A stretch of 64,000 nt of DNA. Source: Prochlorococcus marinus CUG1435. Its GTDB lineage: Bacteria; Cyanobacteriota; Cyanobacteriia; PCC-6307; Cyanobiaceae. The stretch lies in NCBI GenBank assembly GCA_017644375.1, contig JAEPLP010000001.1, positions 806,001 to 870,000 on the forward strand, in the 5' to 3' direction. Both the position numbers and the translations under genes were made by a program. The notes under the pieces are model-generated. The model did no database searches. It was not told the origin of the DNA and was given only the letters and a program-made list of their open reading frames with translations. Positions 54,763-63,194 of the stretch are shown one piece after another; positions within the stretch are counted from its first letter, which is position 1; the number at the start of each line of letters is the position of its first letter.

Positions 54763-56418
54763 TTACGAAGCTATTTCATTTAGAGCAGTTTCTAAAGCTT
54801 CTTTTCTTGTTTCAATAATCCCTTCAACTCCAAACTTAGCTAATCTATCTTTCACTTTTTCATTTGCACCAGCAACAAACGCTTTTCTGGAATTATTTTT
54901 TGCTTCTTGCATCATATCCTCTATTGCGAGAGTAGCCGTGACTCCAAGTCTTGGTACATCAGTGATATCTAATATCAAAACCTTGTAGTTTCTTACAAGC
55001 ATCATTCTTTCAGATATTCCTTTAGCTGCTCCAAAACTAAGTGGTCCTTTTAGTCTAAATAACATTACTTCTCCTGAACATCTATCCAGAAGTGCTTTTT
55101 CATCAGCAGGCAATGCATTTTTTACTTGATCATTTTTTGATAAAGGATTATCCTCATCCATACCTTCTAGTTGAGTTTCGGTTATTGAATCAATAGTGAG
55201 CATATTTGCTATGAATACACCGACTAAAACTGCCCAAATTAAATCCCAAAAAACAGTCATTAAAAGTACCCCGTACATTACTACTGATGTTTTTAAAGAT
55301 AATTTGTGAGCCCTCCTCAAGAATCCCCAATCAATAATATCTAGGCCTACTTTTATAAGAATTCCTGCTAGCAATGCAGTTGGTATTTGCTCAGCCAAAG
55401 GTCCAGCACCAACTAAAACTATCAACAATACAACTGAGTGAACCATACCAGAAATGGGAGTTGATCCTCCAGATTTAACATTTATAACTGTTCTCATGGT
55501 TGCTCCTGCTCCAGGTAAACCTGAAAACAGACCTGCTACAGCATTTCCTATTCCTTGACCAATAAGTTCTCTATCAGAATTATGTTTTGTTTGAGAGATA
55601 TTGTCTGCTACTAGAGATGTCAGTAAGGAGTCAATAGCGCCAAGGACTGCTAGGACTAATCCTGCCTTGAAAATAATTGGGAAATATTGATTAAAACTTG
55701 GGAAATTTAAAGATGGAACTCCCCTCGGAATTTCTCCAATTCTATCAATAGATCCGTCTCCAAAAATTAAAATTGATATTGGAGTTACTATCAATAAGGC
55801 CAATAGAGGAGAAGGAACCCATTGACTTATTTTTCTAGGAGTTAGAAATACTATACCTAGAGTCATTATTGCCACTCCAATAGCAGCACCATTTGGCTGG
55901 AAATTTGAAAATACAGTAGATAAAGATTCGACTACCCCACCACGAGTGCTAATACCTAGTAATGGTCCAATCTGAAGTGCAATGATTATGACTCCAATAC
56001 CAGACATAAATCCTGATACAACAGAATATGGAACTAAAGTAATATATTTTCCTAGTTTTAGAATCCCAAATAATATTTGCAGTAAGCCGCCAATGACTAC
56101 CGCTGCCATCACTAAAGGTAAAATTTGTCCTGCAGAGAGATCTCTTGGAACCCCCACTGCTGCTAAGCCTGCTACTACGCCAGCAACAGTTACGCTCATT
56201 GGACCGGTAGGTCCACTAACCTGAGCAGGTGTTCCACCGAACAATGCTGCTAAAAAACCAACTACTACTGCCCCATATAGTCCATAAATTGCTCCGCCAG
56301 GTCCTAACGCAGCATTACCAAAAGCAAGAGCGAGAGGTAAAGCCACCACTGCGGCTGTGATCCCTCCTAGAATATCTCCTCTTACATTCTTTAGATGAAA
56401 TCCATTAATTATTTTCAA
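54763..56418 (-). CDS. SulP-family anion transporter with STAS domain (BicA-like)
   Basis: The 551-residue membrane protein has the SulP transport domain (about residues 15-410, some 12-14 hydrophobic segments) and a C-terminal STAS domain (about 430-545). The GGTPAQVSGPTGPMSV stretch near 61-76 is the SulP anion-binding region. BicA-type sodium/bicarbonate symporters belong to this family, and the downstream sbtA-sbtB makes bicarbonate the most likely substrate over sulfate. It is the first gene of the three-gene operon, with three-base spacers, and divergent from hemB. Confidence 0.85.
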   Translation of the reverse strand: MKIINGFHLKNVRGDILGGITAAVVALPLALAFGNAALGPGGAIYGLYGAVVVGFLAALFGGTPAQVSGPTGPMSVTVAGVVAGLAAVGVPRDLSAGQILPLVMAAVVIGGLLQILFGILKLGKYITLVPYSVVSGFMSGIGVIIIALQIGPLLGISTRGGVVESLSTVFSNFQPNGAAIGVAIMTLGIVFLTPRKISQWVPSPLLALLIVTPISILIFGDGSIDRIGEIPRGVPSLNFPSFNQYFPIIFKAGLVLAVLGAIDSLLTSLVADNISQTKHNSDRELIGQGIGNAVAGLFSGLPGAGATMRTVINVKSGGSTPISGMVHSVVLLIVLVGAGPLAEQIPTALLAGILIKVGLDIIDWGFLRRAHKLSLKTSVVMYGVLLMTVFWDLIWAVLVGVFIANMLTIDSITETQLEGMDEDNPLSKNDQVKNALPADEKALLDRCSGEVMLFRLKGPLSFGAAKGISERMMLVRNYKVLILDITDVPRLGVTATLAIEDMMQEAKNNSRKAFVAGANEKVKDRLAKFGVEGIIETRKEALETALNEIAS

Positions 56419-56640
56419 AGATACTCTCCTTTAAATAAATACTTAACTAAAAGATATTATCTCTTTATGACGTACATTTGTGAAAAATGAAGTTTGTGCA
56501 AAATATTTTTGTAACTTTTTTTGCTTTTTTTAAATAAATTTTAGTTACTTTTCCTGAACAAAAGTAGTCTCTGATTGATTTATGTGCGAGGCAAGCGATT
56601 AATGTATTAGATAAATGTTTTTCAATTTAATAATATTCAA
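56419..56640. other. SulP/hemB divergent promoter region
   Basis: 222 bases. Near the SulP start there is a GGAGAG-type ribosome-binding site (TCTCCTTT on the plus strand). In the middle an inverted repeat ACTTTT-N7-AAAAGT lies at 56547-56565. No RNA gene or small ORF can be supported. Confidence 0.5.
56547..56565. promoter_or_regulatory. Inverted repeat between SulP and hemB
   Basis: Six-base arms ACTTTT and AAAAGT separated by seven bases, in the middle of the divergent promoter region. This spacing is common for dimeric regulators, but the arms are AT-rich, so chance is a fair alternative. Confidence 0.25.
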
Positions 56641-57642
56641 ATGAATTCGATTATTCGTCCAAGAAGATTAAGAAGAACTGAGGCAATTAGAGAAATGGTT
56701 AGAGAAAACCATTTGGCGGCATCGGACTTTATCTATCCATTATTTATTCATGAAAAAGATTTTAAAGAGGAAATTTCCGCAATGCCCGGAATTTACAGAT
56801 GGGATATTAATGGTTTATTGAAGGAGGTTACTAGGGCATGGGAATTGGGAATTAGATGTGTGGTTCTTTTCCCAAAAATTATCGATAGCTTAAAGACTGA
56901 AGATGGAGCAGAATGTTTTAATGAGGATGGTTTAATACCTAAAGCTATTCGAATATTAAAAAAAGAGATTCCAGGAATGGCAATAATGACAGATGTTGCC
57001 TTGGACCCTTACTCGTGTGATGGACATGATGGCTTAGTTGATGAAACTGGAAAAATATTGAATGATGAAACGATTGAAATTTTAAAAAAACAAGCTTTAA
57101 CTCAAGCTAGAGCTGGAGCAGATTTTATTGGCCCTAGTGACATGATGGATGGGAGAGTTGGAGCAATTAGGACTGCTCTTGATAGTGAAGGATTTAGTGA
57201 TGTAGGTATTATTAGTTATACAGCTAAATATTCATCTGCTTATTATGGTCCGTTTAGAACTGCTTTAGATTCGGCGCCTAGAGAAAATAGTAAGAAAGTA
57301 ATTCCAGACAATAAGTCTACATATCAAATGGACCCTGCCAATTCAAAAGAAGCTTTAATTGAATCTGCACTGGATCAGTATGAAGGAGCTGATATTTTGA
57401 TGGTAAAACCAGGAATTTCATATTTGGATATTGTTTATAGACTAAGCACATTTTCAAATAAGCCCATAGCCGCATACAACGTTAGTGGGGAGTATTCCAT
57501 GGTAAAGTCTGCTGCTATGAAGAATTGGATTAACGAAAAAGATATTGTTTTAGAGACATTGCTTAGTTTTAAAAGAGCAGGAGCAAAATTAATACTCACT
57601 TATCATGCTTGTGATGCATCTCAATGGTTGCAGGATACTTAA
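56641..57642 (+). CDS. hemB: Delta-aminolevulinic acid dehydratase (porphobilinogen synthase)
   Basis: HemB joins two 5-aminolevulinate molecules into porphobilinogen for heme and chlorophyll. The 333-residue protein begins RPRRLRR and has DVALDPYSCDGHDG near 119-132, where aspartates take the place of the zinc-binding cysteines, so it is the magnesium-type enzyme usual in photosynthetic organisms. Schiff-base lysines lie in SYTAKYSSAYYGPFR near 197-211 and LMVKPGISYLDI near 256-267. Confidence 0.96.
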   Translation: MNSIIRPRRLRRTEAIREMVRENHLAASDFIYPLFIHEKDFKEEISAMPGIYRWDINGLLKEVTRAWELGIRCVVLFPKIIDSLKTEDGAECFNEDGLIPKAIRILKKEIPGMAIMTDVALDPYSCDGHDGLVDETGKILNDETIEILKKQALTQARAGADFIGPSDMMDGRVGAIRTALDSEGFSDVGIISYTAKYSSAYYGPFRTALDSAPRENSKKVIPDNKSTYQMDPANSKEALIESALDQYEGADILMVKPGISYLDIVYRLSTFSNKPIAAYNVSGEYSMVKSAAMKNWINEKDIVLETLLSFKRAGAKLILTYHACDASQWLQDT

Positions 57643-57704
57643 AAACTCATTATTAACAAAAATTTGGTTTATTCTTAGATAAGTAATAAATTAATTGCTT
57701 TGTT

Positions 57705-58091
57705 TTGAAGTTTTCACAAGGAGTAAATAGGATTGGTCACATTGCACTTAGAGTAGAGAATCTCGAAAGGGCGAAATCTTTTTATATTAAGCTGGGTATG
57801 AATTTGGTTTGGGATGATAAAGATTGGTCTTATTTAGAGGCAGGTAAAGGGAAAGATGGCCTTGCGTTGTTAGGCCCTAGCTATAAAGCTGCGGGACCCC
57901 ACTTTGCTTTTCATTTTGAAAATAAAAAAGAAGTGGAAAATATTCAAAATGATTTAAAAAATTCTGGTGTAAAAGTTGGTCCTTTACATGAGCATAGAGA
58001 TGGAACAGCATCTTTTTATATGAAGGATACTGAAGGAAACTGGCTTGAGATGCTTTATGTTCCTCCTGAAGGGATTCAATCGAATGTTTGA
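57705..58091 (+). CDS. VOC-superfamily (glyoxalase/dioxygenase fold) protein
   Basis: The 128-residue protein is a single VOC module: GHIALRVENLERAKSFYIKLG at 12-32 in two successive segments, a central HFAFHFEN near 86-93, then GPLHEHRDGTASFYMKDTEGN and a final WLEMLYVPPE. It has the histidine near the start and glutamate near the end that ligate metal in this fold. The reaction is unknown; annotation as glyoxalase I would be over-specific. The start is TTG. The end overlaps the probable mutS2 start by eight bases. Confidence 0.85.
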   Translation: MKFSQGVNRIGHIALRVENLERAKSFYIKLGMNLVWDDKDWSYLEAGKGKDGLALLGPSYKAAGPHFAFHFENKKEVENIQNDLKNSGVKVGPLHEHRDGTASFYMKDTEGNWLEMLYVPPEGIQSNV

Positions 58092-60516
58092 TTCTTTTTT
58101 TTGTATGCAAGAGAAAAGTTATTCTAAAAAATCATATTCAGATAACACCTTAGAAGAAGAATCTATAAACCTTTTAGAGTGGGATTCATTAAAAACTCAT
58201 TTATCTTCATTCGCCTCAACGGAAATGGGTAAACGATCAATTTTAAGTTTTGTTATACCTTCAGAATACGAGGCATCTAAAAAACTTTTGAATGAAACTG
58301 TTGAAATTAATGAGCTAGAAAAAAATTTAGATAAATCAATTAGTTTTTCTGGTGTTTTTGATATTAGTAGAAATATTGAAATTTGTTCGAAGGGAGGTGT
58401 AATTTCATCTTCTGAATTGTTAGAAATAGCGAAAACAATTGCTGCAGCAAGAAATTTAAAAAAAATCTTAATAGATTTTGAACAAAGGCCTTATATTTCA
58501 TCATTCACAAAAAATTTAACTGACCATCAGAATATCGAAACGATTTTTAAAAAAGGCATTGAATCGAATGGAAGGATTTCAGACAATGCTAGTAATGAAC
58601 TATCTATTCTTAGAAAAGAATTTTTATCTAAGAAACTTGAAAGAAAAATATTAGTTGAGAAATTTATTCAAAAGAATTTAGCTTATTTGCAAGATACTAC
58701 TATTGGAGATCGATATGGAAGGCCTGTTTTAGCAGTGAAAGTTAATTATGTAGATAAATTTAAAGGAATAATTCATGACTCTTCATCTTCAGGAAATACA
58801 GTATATTTTGAGCCTGAAAGTGTAGTAACTAAAGGTAATAAGATTGCTTCTTTAGAGGCTAGGATCACAGCAGAAGAATTTAAATTACTTAAGCAATGGT
58901 CTCAGGTTGTTAGTGATAATTCAAAAAATCTTATTGAAATGGCATCCATTTTATTAAGACTAGAAAATGCCCTAACTCGTTCAAGATATTCGAAATGGAT
59001 TGGAGGTAAAACTCCTACATTTGAGAAAAATCCTATTATTTCTTTAATTGGTTTTTCTCATCCATTATTGATTTGGGAACATAAGAAAAAAGGAGCTCCC
59101 CCACCAGTAGCTGTCGATTTTTATATAAATAGAAATATTAAGGTTGTAGCTATTACAGGTCCAAATACTGGAGGTAAAACAGCAGCTTTAAAAGGTTTGG
59201 GCTTGTCTTTACTTATGGCTAGAGCAGGATTATTGATACCTTCAACTAATAATCCTATTATCCCTTTTTGTCCAAATATATATGTGGATATAGGGGATAA
59301 TCAATCATTAGAAGAAAATTTATCTACCTTTAGTGGGCATATATCTCGCATAAAAGAGATATTAGATTCACTTGATGATAAGAAAGGATTATCAGTTGTT
59401 TTGTTAGATGAGATTGGATCTGGCACAGATCCTCTTGAAGGAAGTGCCCTTGCGATGGCTTTATTAAAAGAATTTGCAAATAAATCTGATATCACTTTGG
59501 CAACTACACATTATGGAGATATTAAGGCTTTAAAATATAACGACTCAAGATTTGAAAACGTATCAGTTGCCTTTGATGAAGAATCTTTGAAGCCAAAATA
59601 TATACTTAACTGGGGTATTCCTGGGAGAAGTAATGCTTTGTCAATTTCAAAGAGAATTGGTCTCGATGAAAGCATACTCAATGAAGCTGCAAATTATCTA
59701 AAGCCAAAAGAAGTTGACAATATTAACAGTATTATTAAAGGACTTGAGGAAGAGAGGATTAAACAACAAAATTCTGCAGAAGCTGCTGCAGAATTGATTG
59801 CAAGGACTGAAATATTACATGATGAATTGAAGAGAAATTATGAATATCAAAAAATAAATGCTCAAAAAATCCAGGAAATTGAGAGGTCTAAATTATCAAA
59901 ACATATCATATCCGCTAAAAAAGAGGTGATAGATTTGATTAAAAAATTAAGAGATAAAAATGTTAATGGAGAGGATACGAGAATTATTGGAAAAAGATTA
60001 AAGGAAATTGAGACGGAACATTTAACCCAAAAAAAATCTGAAAAGTCAATATCATGGGATCCTCAGATAGGCGATTTTGTAAAGATTAAAAGTCTAAATA
60101 GTAAGGGACAAATTGTAGATTTTGATAAAAAAGGTGGTTTCTATGAAATTAAATGTGGTTCATTTAGAAGCACATTATCTGTAAATGACTTTGAAGGTAT
60201 TAATGGAGAAAAGCCTAATTTCAAAAGTTCAAAAATTGAAATCGAGTCTACAAGAGAAGATTTTTCTTTTTCTAAAATTAGAACGAGTAAAAATACAATA
60301 GACGTAAGAGGGTTAAGAGTTCATGAAGCCGAAATAATTATTGAGGAGAAAATTAGAAAATTTCATGGACCGTTATGGATTGTTCATGGAATTGGTACAG
60401 GGAAATTAAAAAAAGGACTAAGAAATTGGTTATCAGGTTTAAATTATGTTGATAAGATTGAAGATGCAGCCAACAACGAGGGTGGTCCTGGTTGCAGTAT
60501 TGCGTGGATAAAATAA
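58084..60516 (+). CDS. mutS2: MutS2 endonuclease (MutS-like, Smr domain)
   Basis: MutS2 proteins suppress homologous recombination or rescue collided ribosomes; they do not do mismatch repair. From the ATG at 58084 it has 810 residues. A MutS core has the Walker A GPNTGGKTA near 365, Walker B LLDEIGSGTDP near 442 and a TTHYGDIKALKY stretch. A coiled coil follows (about 530-640), and a C-terminal Smr nuclease domain begins DVRGLRVHEAE and contains HGIGTGKLKKGLR. Earlier in-frame ATGs lie inside the VOC gene and add unconserved residues. A third ATG (58105) is also possible. Confidence 0.94.
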   Translation: MFDSFFCMQEKSYSKKSYSDNTLEEESINLLEWDSLKTHLSSFASTEMGKRSILSFVIPSEYEASKKLLNETVEINELEKNLDKSISFSGVFDISRNIEICSKGGVISSSELLEIAKTIAAARNLKKILIDFEQRPYISSFTKNLTDHQNIETIFKKGIESNGRISDNASNELSILRKEFLSKKLERKILVEKFIQKNLAYLQDTTIGDRYGRPVLAVKVNYVDKFKGIIHDSSSSGNTVYFEPESVVTKGNKIASLEARITAEEFKLLKQWSQVVSDNSKNLIEMASILLRLENALTRSRYSKWIGGKTPTFEKNPIISLIGFSHPLLIWEHKKKGAPPPVAVDFYINRNIKVVAITGPNTGGKTAALKGLGLSLLMARAGLLIPSTNNPIIPFCPNIYVDIGDNQSLEENLSTFSGHISRIKEILDSLDDKKGLSVVLLDEIGSGTDPLEGSALAMALLKEFANKSDITLATTHYGDIKALKYNDSRFENVSVAFDEESLKPKYILNWGIPGRSNALSISKRIGLDESILNEAANYLKPKEVDNINSIIKGLEEERIKQQNSAEAAAELIARTEILHDELKRNYEYQKINAQKIQEIERSKLSKHIISAKKEVIDLIKKLRDKNVNGEDTRIIGKRLKEIETEHLTQKKSEKSISWDPQIGDFVKIKSLNSKGQIVDFDKKGGFYEIKCGSFRSTLSVNDFEGINGEKPNFKSSKIEIESTREDFSFSKIRTSKNTIDVRGLRVHEAEIIIEEKIRKFHGPLWIVHGIGTGKLKKGLRNWLSGLNYVDKIEDAANNEGGPGCSIAWIK

Positions 60517-60556
60517 AATTTAAAATACCTAGAAAAAAATTTAATAAACGTATTAA

Positions 60557-61540
60557 GTGCAATTTATTGATCAAGCAAACATTATTCTTAAAGCTGGAAA
60601 AGGTGGAAATGGAATAGTTTCATTTAGAAGAGAAAAATTCGTTCCTGCTGGAGGGCCTTCGGGGGGAAATGGTGGCAGAGGGGGTTCAGTTATTTTGATG
60701 GCTGATAATAATCTTCAAACATTATTAGATTTCAAATTCAAACGTGAAATAATTGCTGAAGATGGATGCAAAGGAGGTCCTAATAAGAGATCAGGTGCTT
60801 CAGGTGAGGATACAATACTTAAGGTACCCTGCGGTACAGAAATAAGGGATATTAAAACCGGCATTATTTTAGGAGACTTAACTAAACATAAACAGAGTTT
60901 AACTATTGCCATTGGAGGAAGAGGTGGACATGGTAATGCTTACTATTTAAGTAATCAAAATAGAGCCCCAGAATCATTCACTGAAGGAAAAGATGGTGAG
61001 ATATGGGAGGTTCAATTAGAACTAAAACTTCTTGCAGAGGTTGGGATTATAGGCCTTCCAAATGCTGGGAAAAGTACCTTGATTTCTGTTGTATCATCTG
61101 CCCGTCCAAAAATCGCAAATTATCCTTTCACAACTCTAATACCTAACTTAGGTGTAGTAAGAAAAATTGACGGGAATGGTTGCCTTTTTGCGGATATTCC
61201 TGGATTAATATCAGGGGCAGCTGATGGAGTAGGTTTAGGCCATGATTTTTTAAGGCATATCCAAAGAACGAAGATACTTGTTCACTTAATTGATGCAATT
61301 GCAGAAAATCCTTTACATGATTTTGAGATAATTGAGCAGGAATTAAAAAAATATGGAAAAGGTCTTTTAGATAAAGAGAGGATAATAGTATTGAATAAAA
61401 TGGAGCTGGTAGATGATGATTATTTGAAAATAATTTCAAAAAAGTTAGAAGATTTATCTAAAAAGAAAGTTTTAGTTATTTCTTCATCTTTAAAAAAAGG
61501 TTTATCTTCACTGCTTTCTGAAGTATGGAAAAGGATCTAA
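60557..61540 (+). CDS. obg: Obg/CgtA GTPase
   Basis: Obg is a GTPase involved in 50S assembly and stress responses. The 327-residue protein has the glycine-rich Obg fold (1-158, with [12 protein letters not shown] near 34-45) and a G domain with G1 GLPNAGKST near 165-173, G3 DIPG near 212-215 and G4 NKMEL near 280. The optional C-terminal OCT domain is absent, giving the short form. The start is GTG, required because the conserved MQFIDQANI begins there. Follows mutS2 by 40 bases. Confidence 0.97.
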   Translation: MQFIDQANIILKAGKGGNGIVSFRREKFVPAGGPSGGNGGRGGSVILMADNNLQTLLDFKFKREIIAEDGCKGGPNKRSGASGEDTILKVPCGTEIRDIKTGIILGDLTKHKQSLTIAIGGRGGHGNAYYLSNQNRAPESFTEGKDGEIWEVQLELKLLAEVGIIGLPNAGKSTLISVVSSARPKIANYPFTTLIPNLGVVRKIDGNGCLFADIPGLISGAADGVGLGHDFLRHIQRTKILVHLIDAIAENPLHDFEIIEQELKKYGKGLLDKERIIVLNKMELVDDDYLKIISKKLEDLSKKKVLVISSSLKKGLSSLLSEVWKRI

Positions 61541-61626
61541 GTTAAATTTAAAATTTTTTTGTAAAAAAAAACACTTGATTTAATAATGAAAATTAGTCAT
61601 AAATAAGATACCTCTTTAAACAAAAT

Positions 61627-61809
61627 ATGAATTTCTATACTTGCTTTGATCAACAAGGAAAAATAATAGCTAGATGTCAAACCATTCAAGATATTGAGGT
61701 ATTGAAGAAAATGGGAAGACCAATTGTAGAAGTCAAGGAAATGAAAAATGAAGAGTCGGTCGTATGTTCACTTACAGGAAGTCCATCCGACTTTAATAGA
61801 GATTACTAA
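61627..61809 (+). CDS. Small conserved-looking hypothetical protein (60 residues)
   Basis: A soluble 60-residue protein: an opening MNFYTCFDQQGKII, a helix-forming middle, and a polar C terminus with CSLTGSPSDFNRDY. It has three cysteines, at 6, 17 and 47. No family recognised. Support for a real gene: ATG start after an untranslated region, codon use like its neighbours, and an excellent bidirectional terminator straight after the stop. Shares that terminator with the convergent CP12 gene. Confidence 0.7.
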   Translation: MNFYTCFDQQGKIIARCQTIQDIEVLKKMGRPIVEVKEMKNEESVVCSLTGSPSDFNRDY

Positions 61810-61824
61810 ATAGAATTAATAAAT

Positions 61825-61853
61825 AAAAAAAAGGGCTTTTAGAGCCCTTTTTT
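61825..61853. terminator. Bidirectional intrinsic terminator
   Basis: GGGCT-TTTAG-AGCCC with A runs before and T runs after, in the 71-base gap between the convergent 60-residue gene and CP12. Both strands read as GC stem plus U-run, so it can stop transcription from each side. It is the clearest terminator in the window. Confidence 0.9.
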
Positions 61854-61880
61854 ATTGTCCATTATCTATCAAAAGAAAAC

Positions 61881-62099
61881 TTAATCATCATAAACAAGAC
61901 ATTCTGGTTCGTCCGGGTTGGCATCGCAGAATAGTTCCAAAGCATTAGGGTCATGTTTATCATCTGGATGATGATCCTTATACTCTTCGAGTTCTTTTAG
62001 CTCTTCAGTTAAATGTCTGACCTTTGGAAGATTGCCCTCTGCTTTTGCAGATTCGATTTCCGATTGATCTTTTTGGATGTGTTCGTCAATGGATTTCAT
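61881..62099 (-). CDS. cp12: CP12-family Calvin-cycle regulator
   Basis: CP12 is a small disordered protein that ties GAPDH and phosphoribulokinase into an inactive complex in the dark. The 72-residue sequence ends with the GAPDH-binding tail CDANPDEPECLVYDD, whose two cysteines form the redox disulfide. The core VRHLTEELKELEEYKDHHPDDK is the helical region. The N-terminal cysteine pair found in plant CP12 is missing: the first 50 residues have no cysteine. A single gene; its 127-base upstream region holds an inverted repeat. Confidence 0.93.
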   Translation of the reverse strand: MKSIDEHIQKDQSEIESAKAEGNLPKVRHLTEELKELEEYKDHHPDDKHDPNALELFCDANPDEPECLVYDD

Positions 62100-62165
62100 T
62101 TTAAGCTTTTCGTACTTTAGTAGACATACATAACATAGTTAATTTCTAATGAAATTGCATTATCT

Positions 62166-62186
62166 ATGAACTAAATAAGTGTTCAT
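62166..62186. promoter_or_regulatory. Inverted repeat upstream of CP12
   Basis: ATGAAC and GTTCAT (perfect 6-bp arms, nine bases apart) lie 67 bases before the CP12 start in the spacer between CP12 and the glutathione transferase gene. This is a plausible operator position, but no regulator can be named. Confidence 0.35.
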
Positions 62187-62226
62187 TACAACATCATTTT
62201 TTTTTGAAATTGATTTATTTATTTTT

Positions 62227-63171
62227 TTAGGTCTCTACTTTCATTATTTCCATTAGCGAAGGTAAAACTGGGATTATTTGGTTTGGGTTTAAAGGGAATA
62301 AAGCTTTGTAGTAATCTTTTTTCCATTCATTGTCGAAGCATGTCCTATTTACGTTAGATAATTTAAAGAATTTTAATCTCCATTCAATAATCTTTTCAAA
62401 ACTTGATAATTCTTCTTCAGTACATTTGAAAAGTTTGCTATATATCAATTCCCATCTTATAAGAGTTGGAAAAAGGTAAATATCTGCGTAGGTTAACTCT
62501 TCTCCAAATATCCAGCCCCCTTTATTTTTCTGTAATAAATTTTCAATTTCATTTATAGCTGCGAAAAGCTTTTTACTTGCTTTTTCGTAAGCTAACTGGT
62601 TTCTGGCGAAACCACATTTATATACGCCATCATTAATGCTTTTATTAATTAAATCTAAAAATTTTTGATTACCATCTTTAATACTTAATACCTTATATTT
62701 CGATTCACTTTTTATTGAATTGAGTAGTCTTATAATCTCTGAACTTTCATTAGACAGAATATTTACTTCATCTTTTACAAAGCTAATTAAAAGAGGTAAT
62801 GTCGCTCTAAAAATAATCTTTTTATTAGCTTTTTTGTAAAGGTCTGAAAGTCTTATGCATCCCTTAATCTTTGTATTGAAAATCCATTCGCAATGCTCAA
62901 CATCTGCCTTTAAAAAAATTACTTTAACTTTTTTAGATAAATCTTTTATTTCGTGTACAAGTAAAGTTCTTTGACACCATGGACAAGAATGACCTACTAA
63001 TAAATAAATTTGTCCATTCTCATTATTAATATCGTATTCACCATTAATGGTTATACCTTTAGGTCTTTTATAATTACCATGTAAATCTGATGGCGCGAAG
63101 CCATTCATTAATTGGGTCCAAAACCAAAACCAGAATTTTCTGGAGGCCTTTATAAGGTATTTATTTTGCAT
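62227..63171 (-). CDS. Glutathione S-transferase, Xi/hydroquinone-reductase type
   Basis: The 314-residue protein has a thioredoxin-like N domain with the catalytic motif CPWCQR near 77-82 (GHSCPWCQRTLLV). A GST C-terminal helical domain (about 190-300, with EELTYADIYLFPTLIRWE) follows. The length and the CPW(A/C) motif match the ECM4/glutathionyl-hydroquinone reductase class, which removes glutathione from quinone adducts; substrate is inferred. Near the gshB and glutaredoxin functions but not in their operon. Divergent from the aspartoacylase gene by 23 bases. Confidence 0.88.
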   Translation of the reverse strand: MQNKYLIKASRKFWFWFWTQLMNGFAPSDLHGNYKRPKGITINGEYDINNENGQIYLLVGHSCPWCQRTLLVHEIKDLSKKVKVIFLKADVEHCEWIFNTKIKGCIRLSDLYKKANKKIIFRATLPLLISFVKDEVNILSNESSEIIRLLNSIKSESKYKVLSIKDGNQKFLDLINKSINDGVYKCGFARNQLAYEKASKKLFAAINEIENLLQKNKGGWIFGEELTYADIYLFPTLIRWELIYSKLFKCTEEELSSFEKIIEWRLKFFKLSNVNRTCFDNEWKKDYYKALFPLNPNQIIPVLPSLMEIMKVET

Positions 63172-63194
63172 AAAATTTTATTTTCAAAGAAAAA

